Part shown: positions 6,638-10,685 of the stretch, in pieces
Layout: every line of letters starts with the position of its first letter
Position numbering within the stretch: position 1 is the stretch's first letter
From: Candidatus Omnitrophota bacterium
GTDB lineage: Bacteria; Omnitrophota; Gorgyraeia; Gygaellales; Profunditerraquicolaceae
Direction of reading: 5' to 3'
DNA: 10,685 nucleotides
Assembly (NCBI GenBank): GCA_029563245.1
Contig: JAKQSG010000031.1
Coordinates: 1-10,685 of the forward strand
Position numbers and translations under genes: made by a program
The notes under the pieces: generated by a model
What the model saw: the letters and a program-made list of their open reading frames with translations, nothing else
What the model was told of the DNA's origin: nothing
Databases searched by the model: none

Positions 6638-7550
6638 GGATTTGATTTCAATTAAAGATTTAAGCGCTAAAGATATAGCGGAGATTTTTTCTCTCACAGA
6701 CAGGTTAAAGAAGAAAAGGGGTAAATTTAGCAAAGCCTTAAAGGGCAAAACTTTAGCCCTTATATTCCAGAAGCCCTCTAACAGGACTAGGGTTTCTTTT
6801 GAGGTTGGGATGTTTCAATTAGGCGGAAATTCTTTGCATCTTTCGCCTAATGAAATCAGCCTGGGGGTAAGAGAGTCTATTCCCGATGTATCTAAGACCT
6901 TGTCCAGATATGTCGACGGGATAGTATTAAGGACGTTTGAGCATAAAAACTGCCTTGAAATGGCTAAATCTGCCAGCATCCCGGTCATCAACGGGTTATC
7001 GGATTTTTCTCATCCTTGCCAGGGTTTGGCGGACCTTTATACAATCAGGGAGAAGGCAAAAGGATTGAAAAATATCACCCTGGCTTATATTGGTGACGGG
7101 AATAATGTCTGCCATTCGCTGCTTTTTGCGTGCGCAAAGTTAGGGGTTAATATGAACGTAGGTTCTCCTAAGGGCTATGAACCGGATCTTGTAGTGCTAA
7201 ACGATTCTAAGTCAGCGGCAGAGCTGAACAATGCTTCAATAAAATTATTTAATAATGCTTCTGATGCAGCAAAGGGAGCGGATGTCATATATACCGATGT
7301 TTGGGCCAGTATGGGCCAGGAAGAAGAATCAGGAAAGAGGAAAGAAGTTTTCGCATCTTTTCAGGTTAACAAGGATTTAGTAAATGCAGCCAAAAAGAAT
7401 GCCCTGATTATGCATTGCCTTCCGGCACACAGAGGAGAAGAGATAACTGATGATGCCTTAGATAGCAAGTATTCCGTTGTTTTTGACCAGGCGGAGAATA
7501 GAATGCATGTACAGAAAGCAATATTAATAAAATTATTAGGAGAGAGATGA
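6630..7550 (+). CDS. argF: Ornithine carbamoyltransferase
   Basis: This enzyme joins carbamoyl phosphate to ornithine to give citrulline. It has 306 residues, normal for an anabolic OTCase. The carbamoyl phosphate loop reads S-N-R-T-R (50-54) where most members have S-T-R-T-R. H-P-C-Q (128-131) completes that site. D-V-W-A-S-M-G (223-229) and H-C-L-P-A-H-R-G-E-E-I-T (262-273) are the ornithine-binding motifs, and they set it apart from aspartate carbamoyltransferase. The start overlaps argD by 8 bases, with a purine-rich GAAGG at 6618-6622 upstream, and the ATGA overlap with argG (4 bases) implies coupled translation. The carbamoyl phosphate supplier, carAB, is not in the window. Confidence 0.96.
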   Translation: MNKDLISIKDLSAKDIAEIFSLTDRLKKKRGKFSKALKGKTLALIFQKPSNRTRVSFEVGMFQLGGNSLHLSPNEISLGVRESIPDVSKTLSRYVDGIVLRTFEHKNCLEMAKSASIPVINGLSDFSHPCQGLADLYTIREKAKGLKNITLAYIGDGNNVCHSLLFACAKLGVNMNVGSPKGYEPDLVVLNDSKSAAELNNASIKLFNNASDAAKGADVIYTDVWASMGQEEESGKRKEVFASFQVNKDLVNAAKKNALIMHCLPAHRGEEITDDALDSKYSVVFDQAENRMHVQKAILIKLLGER

Positions 7551-8728
7551 AAAAAGTAATTTTAGCATATTCCGGAGGCTTGGATACATCTTGCATTGTA
7601 AGGTGGCTTAGGGAGCAAGGGTATGAGGTGATATGTTTTATGGCTGACCTCGGGCAGGGTTTGGGAAAAGGCGAAGACCTGGAGGCTATTGAGGCAAGGG
7701 CTTTAGCCGCAGGCGCGCTAAAGGTATACGTTAAAGATTTGCAGAATGAATTTGTGGAAGATTTCTGTATGCCTTCCTTAAAGGCCGGCGCTATTTATGA
7801 AGGCAAATATTTATTAGCTACAGCTTTGGGAAGGCCCTTGATTGCCAAATATCTTGTCGAGATAGCGCATAAAGAAAAAGCCGATGCAATAGCGCATGGG
7901 TGTACGGGTAAAGGTAATGACCAGGTGAGGCTGGAGGTAGGGGCAGGGATACTTGACCCTAAGCTTGAGATAATTGCTCCGGTAAGGGTCTGGGAATTTA
8001 GATCCCGGGAAGAAGAGATTGAATATGCCAAGATGCACAATATTCCTATTGATGTTACTAAAAAGAAGCCATACAGCATAGATAGGAATATTTGGGGAAT
8101 TAGCATCGAGGCGGGTATCTTAGAGAATCTGGAACAGGAGCCTCCGGAAGATGCCTATATGATTACAAAGAATCCTATTACTCAAACAAGCTATGCAAAA
8201 TATATTGAAGTATATTTTGAGAAGGGTATCCCTAAGAAGGTGGACGGTAAGGCCTATAACCTGAAAACGCTGATAAATTATCTTAATGAGATAGGTGGGC
8301 TATATGGCGTGGGAAGATCAGATATAGTGGAGAATAGGCTGGTAGGAATTAAATCTAGGGAAATTTATGAGGCTCCTGCTGCGACCATCCTGCATATAGC
8401 GCATAAAGAATTGGAAGCGTTGGTTTTAGACAGGGAGCTTGCTCATTTTAAAGATATTGTTGCGCTGAAATATTCGGAATTGGTGTATAATGGGCTCTGG
8501 TTTTCGCCGTTAAAGGAAGCGTTGGATAGTTTCGTCAACACTACCCAGAAATATGTAACCGGTACAATAAAATTAAAGTTGTTTAAGGGCAGCTGCGTGG
8601 CGGTATCCAGGAAGTCCAAGCATTCGCTTTATAAAAAAGAATTAAGCACTTACGGAAAAGAAGATAAGTTTGACCAGAGATTGGCAGAAGGATTCATTAA
8701 GATTTGGGGTATGCCCTACAAGAAGTAG
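7547..8728 (+). CDS. argG: Argininosuccinate synthase
   Basis: This enzyme condenses citrulline with aspartate, using ATP, to form argininosuccinate. The 393 residues fit the common bacterial type (about 400). The N-terminal ATP pyrophosphatase loop A-Y-S-G-G-L-D-T-S (residues 7-15) opens the protein. The H-G-C-T-G-K-G-N-D-Q-V-R-L-E motif and the D-R-N-I-W-G-I-S-I-E-A-G segment, followed by E-P-P-E-D-A-Y, are the usual signatures. AGGAG at 7538-7542 sits 4 bases from the ATG, and the start overlaps the argF stop by 4 bases. The stop codon (8726-8728) lies inside the left arm of a palindromic repeat element, and this is the only place in the operon where the next gene is not directly adjacent. 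Confidence 0.97.
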   Translation: MKKVILAYSGGLDTSCIVRWLREQGYEVICFMADLGQGLGKGEDLEAIEARALAAGALKVYVKDLQNEFVEDFCMPSLKAGAIYEGKYLLATALGRPLIAKYLVEIAHKEKADAIAHGCTGKGNDQVRLEVGAGILDPKLEIIAPVRVWEFRSREEEIEYAKMHNIPIDVTKKKPYSIDRNIWGISIEAGILENLEQEPPEDAYMITKNPITQTSYAKYIEVYFEKGIPKKVDGKAYNLKTLINYLNEIGGLYGVGRSDIVENRLVGIKSREIYEAPAATILHIAHKELEALVLDRELAHFKDIVALKYSELVYNGLWFSPLKEALDSFVNTTQKYVTGTIKLKLFKGSCVAVSRKSKHSLYKKELSTYGKEDKFDQRLAEGFIKIWGMPYKK

Positions 8729-8784
8729 GGACTGTCCCCGAAGATAGCTAGCAAAGATACAAACCTAGGGGGCTGTCCCTACTT
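8723..8784. repeat. REP-like palindromic pair between argG and argH
   Basis: Two copies of a short palindrome lie in the argG-argH gap: GGGACTGTCCC at 8728-8738 (perfect five-base arms around a central T) and GGGGCTGTCCC at 8769-8779. Beyond that, AAGTAGGGAC (8723-8732) is the exact reverse complement of GTCCCTACTT (8775-8784). The whole element can therefore close as one long hairpin: 10 perfect pairs, a mismatch, then six more with one G-T, around a loop of about 28 bases. No T-run follows, so it is a poor terminator. Paired palindromes of this kind resemble REP elements that RAYT (IS200-like) transposases spread. No transposase gene is in the window. Confidence 0.55.
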
Positions 8785-8816
8785 AGCGAGATAAGCATCT
8801 TAGCGGCAAAAGCCAA

Positions 8817-8822
8817 AAGGAG
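8817..8822 (+). promoter_or_regulatory. Ribosome binding site of argH
   Basis: AAGGAG lies 5 bases before the ATG at 8828. It decides between that ATG and the in-frame TTG at 8825, which would sit only 2 bases from the site. Confidence 0.75.
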
Positions 8823-8827
8823 AGTTG

Positions 8828-10213
8828 ATGTCAAAGAAACTTTGGGGATCAAGATTTGCCAAGAAAACAAATGCATTAACCGATAAATTTACTTCGAGCA
8901 TCTTATTTGATAAGAGGCTGGCTAAATATGATTGTTTGGGAAGTATTGCGCATGCCAAGATGTTAGCTAGGCAGAATATTATCCCAAGATCCGATGCTGC
9001 CTTAATTGTCAGAGGGCTAAATTCAATACTTATGGATTTAAAAAAAGGTAATTTTAAGTTTGATCCGAATGCCGAAGATATCCATTCCAATATACAGGAG
9101 GTTCTTACTAAAAAGATCGGTAAGGCCGCATTCAAATTGCATACAGCAAGATCCAGGAATGACCAGATAGCCCTGGATATCAAGATGTATATTAAGGATG
9201 AGATTGATGCTTTAGCGCAGCTGATTACCGAACTGCAAAAGGCGATACTTAAATTGGGCAAGGCGAATATAAATGTTATTATTCCCGGTTACACGCATTT
9301 GCAGGTAGCCCAGTGTGTTTTATTGGCGCACCATCTTTTAAGCTATATAGAAGGTTTAGAAAGGGACAAGGGAAGGCTATCTGACGCCAAAGAAAGGGCT
9401 GATAGTATGCCTTTAGGCGCCTGCGCTTTTTCAGGGACAGGGCTTCCTATCGATAGAAATTTTGTAGCAAAAGAATTAGGGTTTAAGAACGTAACCGCAA
9501 ATAGTATCGATAGTGTAAGCGACAGGGATTTTATTATCGAGGTGTTAGCCGGACTCTCCATACTTTCGGTGCATCTGTCGAGAATGGCGGAGGATTTAAT
9601 CCTTTGGTCAACTAAAGAGTTCTCTTTTATTGATATTGACTTTTCCTTTTGCACCGGATCAAGTATTATGCCGCATAAGAAAAACCCTGATATCCTGGAA
9701 TTAATCAGGGGTTCGGTGGGTAAAATACAAGGTGATTTATCCAGTGTCTTGATATTAATGAAGGGGCTGCCTTCTTCTTATAATAGGGACCTGCAGCTGG
9801 ATAAGCCGGCGCTTTTTGATGCTATTGATACGGTTGAGAATATGCTTGAGGTTTTTATCCCTCTTTTTGAGAATATTATTATAGAGAAAGAGGCAATTGC
9901 TGCCAAGCTAAACGATGAATCATTATTTTCGGTGGATATTGTTGAATACCTTATAAAAAAGGGCATATCCTACAGGCAGGCTCATGATATTGTCGGTAGG
10001 CTGGTAAGGGATTGTCTTGACAAAGGGGATAATATTTCAAGCTTAAGCGCATCAGAGTTAAAGGCATATTCGCCTAAGTTGGGTTTAGATATTAGAAAGA
10101 TACTCAATGCGTACGCGTCAGTTAACCTAAAAAAGTCATATGGAGGCACTAGCGACGGATTAGTCGTTAAACAAATTAAAAGATGGAGTAATAAATTGGG
10201 AAGCGCCTCTTAA
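8828..10213 (+). CDS. argH: Argininosuccinate lyase
   Basis: ArgH splits argininosuccinate into arginine and fumarate, the last step of the pathway. It has 461 residues, the family's usual length, and belongs to the fumarase/aspartase superfamily of homotetramers. It begins K-L-W-G-S-R-F, followed by D-I-H-S-N-I-Q (84-90), H-T-A-R-S-R-N-D-Q (105-113), G-Y-T-H-L-Q (154-159, carrying the conserved histidine) and the mobile signature loop G-S-S-I-M-P-H-K-K-N-P-D (277-288) with the catalytic serine. Most lyases have Q where this has H in M-P-Q-K-K-N-P; the H form is familiar from adenylosuccinate lyase. The other argH motifs and the C-terminal S-Y-G-G-T-S-D-G keep the ArgH call secure. Start chosen from AAGGAG at 8817-8822. 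lysA begins 4 bases after the stop. Confidence 0.97.
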   Translation: MSKKLWGSRFAKKTNALTDKFTSSILFDKRLAKYDCLGSIAHAKMLARQNIIPRSDAALIVRGLNSILMDLKKGNFKFDPNAEDIHSNIQEVLTKKIGKAAFKLHTARSRNDQIALDIKMYIKDEIDALAQLITELQKAILKLGKANINVIIPGYTHLQVAQCVLLAHHLLSYIEGLERDKGRLSDAKERADSMPLGACAFSGTGLPIDRNFVAKELGFKNVTANSIDSVSDRDFIIEVLAGLSILSVHLSRMAEDLILWSTKEFSFIDIDFSFCTGSSIMPHKKNPDILELIRGSVGKIQGDLSSVLILMKGLPSSYNRDLQLDKPALFDAIDTVENMLEVFIPLFENIIIEKEAIAAKLNDESLFSVDIVEYLIKKGISYRQAHDIVGRLVRDCLDKGDNISSLSASELKAYSPKLGLDIRKILNAYASVNLKKSYGGTSDGLVVKQIKRWSNKLGSAS

Positions 10214-10217
10214 GAAC

Positions 10218-10550
10218 ATGCATGAATTTAAATATAAGCAGAATAAACTTTATTGCGAGAATATAAGTCTTGAGGATTTAGTAAAGGATTTCGGTACGCC
10301 TCTTTATATCTACAGCTATCATACCTTAATCAGCCATTTTTTAAAGCTGAGGCAGGCTTTTAAAAAGATCAATCCTTTGATTTGTTATTCTGTAAAGGCA
10401 AACTCCAACCTTGCGTTTCTTCGAGCGCTGGTTAAAAAAGGGTCAGGTCTGGATATTGTTTCCGGGCATGATCAAAGACTGCTCTGGCATCGGAGCAGAC
10501 ACTTTTTTCAGTCGGACTCCCTTCTGATTCTCCATAGCCTCGATAGCTGA
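10218..10550 (+). CDS. lysA: Diaminopimelate decarboxylase, 5' fragment broken at about 10466
   Basis: LysA removes a carboxyl group from meso-diaminopimelate to make lysine, using PLP. The first 83 codons are a good N-terminus: F-G-T-P-L-Y-I-Y (25-32), then C-Y-S-V-K-A-N-S-N (57-64) in which Lys60 is the PLP Schiff-base lysine, then G-S-G-L-D-I-V-S-G (75-83). The family continues with G-E and a helix at this point, and the full enzyme is about 400 residues or more. Here the frame instead reads H-D-Q-R and 24 further residues with no likeness to LysA, ending at TAG or TGA-type stop at 10548-10550. Only 10218-10466 should be treated as lysA. It follows argH by 4 bases in the same operon. The break is most likely an assembly artefact, not a natural pseudogene. 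Confidence 0.85.
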   Translation: MHEFKYKQNKLYCENISLEDLVKDFGTPLYIYSYHTLISHFLKLRQAFKKINPLICYSVKANSNLAFLRALVKKGSGLDIVSGHDQRLLWHRSRHFFQSDSLLILHSLDS

Positions 10551-10685
10551 AGAGGAAACACGCTCCTCCTGCTTCCTGAAACATTCTGCCAACAGGAATC
10601 CGGCAAAAGGAATTGCATCCGTTTCCATGGCTGAACAACATGACAAAAGAGGGTTTCTCGCTGGAGAGATGAAGGACCTCAATCC
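10432..10685 (-). CDS. Alpha/beta hydrolase fragment (both ends missing)
   Basis: Read on the minus strand, the frame is open from the right edge, so the start is outside the window. It continues to a stop at 10432-10434, inside what is lysA on the other strand. The readable part has a strand followed by F-S-H-G-N-G (an H-G-N-x-x-N type oxyanion loop), then F-S-Y-R-G-Y-G-E-S-E-G-S-P, then a helix with D-A-R-A-V-F-D-H. This order is typical of serine hydrolases of the BEM46/ABHD13-like alpha/beta type. The nucleophile elbow G-x-S-x-G, which should follow within about 20 residues, is absent, because the frame enters the lysA-derived sequence at about 10467. The last ten or so residues are therefore not native. 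Substrate unknown. Its higher GC suggests another locus or another organism. Confidence 0.6.
   Translation of the reverse strand, partial: IEVLHLSSEKPSFVMLFSHGNGCNSFCRIPVGRMFQEAGGACFLFSYRGYGESEGSPTEKSVCSDARAVFDHARKQYPDLTLF
10461..10470. other. Sequence junction (probable assembly chimera or rearrangement)
   Basis: On the left, lysA family similarity on the + strand holds through the glycine codon at 10464-10466. On the right, alpha/beta hydrolase similarity on the minus strand holds up to about 10467. The two meet with almost no gap. By my count GC is about 49% over 10467-10685, against about 35% over 10261-10380 in lysA. No insertion sequence end, tRNA or att-like repeat is visible at the join. 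Confidence 0.75.

Noticed and set aside
6124..6748. Minus-strand open frames across the argD-argF boundary
   Set aside because: They are antisense to two secure genes and have no motif, no ribosome binding site and no continuation of their own.
8723..8784. Rho-independent terminator between argG and argH
   Set aside because: The stem is long, but the loop is large and no T-run follows the right arm.
8800..9261. Minus-strand open frame of 153 codons at the start of argH
   Set aside because: It has no recognisable domain and is explained as the complement of the conserved argH coding frame.
10467..10550. The C-terminal 27 residues of the lysA frame as a genuine shortened LysA
   Set aside because: They have no likeness to the family and are the complement of a convincing alpha/beta hydrolase segment; composition changes at the same point.
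1..10685. CRISPR arrays, tRNA or rRNA genes, riboswitches, phage or defence genes
   Set aside because: I looked on both strands and saw no regular spaced repeats, cloverleaf-like segments or known RNA motifs, and no defence or phage protein domains.

Overview
The window is a stretch of bacterial chromosome with every convincing gene on the + strand up to about position 10466. It reads as an uncultivated, moderately AT-rich bacterium. The order rplM-rpsI, then argC-argJ-argB-argD-argF-argG-argH, then lysA, together with the protein style, reminds me of Candidatus Omnitrophota (PVC-related lineages). That placement is from memory of such genomes and is only moderately secure.

Layout. Positions 1-1398 hold the 3' part of a polytopic membrane protein of the GT-C glycosyltransferase type, cut by the window's left edge. 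A strong promoter overlapping its stop codon drives the ribosomal protein pair rplM-rpsI (1432-2267), which ends at a clear intrinsic terminator (2309-2338). A second promoter (2358-2386) starts an arginine biosynthesis operon of seven genes, argCJBDFGH (2414-10213), packed with 4-8 base overlaps or gaps of 0-1 base. The exception is a 99-base gap between argG and argH that carries a pair of palindromic repeats. Only 4 bases after argH comes lysA, the last step of lysine synthesis.

Together the arg genes cover every step from N-acetylglutamate to arginine: ArgB phosphorylates, ArgC reduces, ArgD transaminates, ArgJ moves the acetyl group from acetylornithine back to glutamate, ArgF carbamoylates ornithine, and ArgG and ArgH convert citrulline to arginine. 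No argA (acetylglutamate synthase) or carAB (carbamoyl phosphate synthase) is present here. ArgB carries the N-terminal helix typical of the arginine-inhibited form, so feedback probably acts at that enzyme.

The right end is abnormal. lysA is recognisable for 83 codons and then stops matching its family at about 10466. From there to the window edge the DNA is richer in GC (about 49% against about 35% in two sampled stretches of lysA), and its minus strand encodes part of an alpha/beta hydrolase. This looks like an assembly chimera or a rearrangement breakpoint.

I do not see a previously undescribed biological system. The observations most worth checking are the junction at 10466, an apparently leaderless rplM transcript, a six-codon mini-ORF overlapping the argC start, the palindromic pair between argG and argH, and a hairpin-encoded tail on ArgD.
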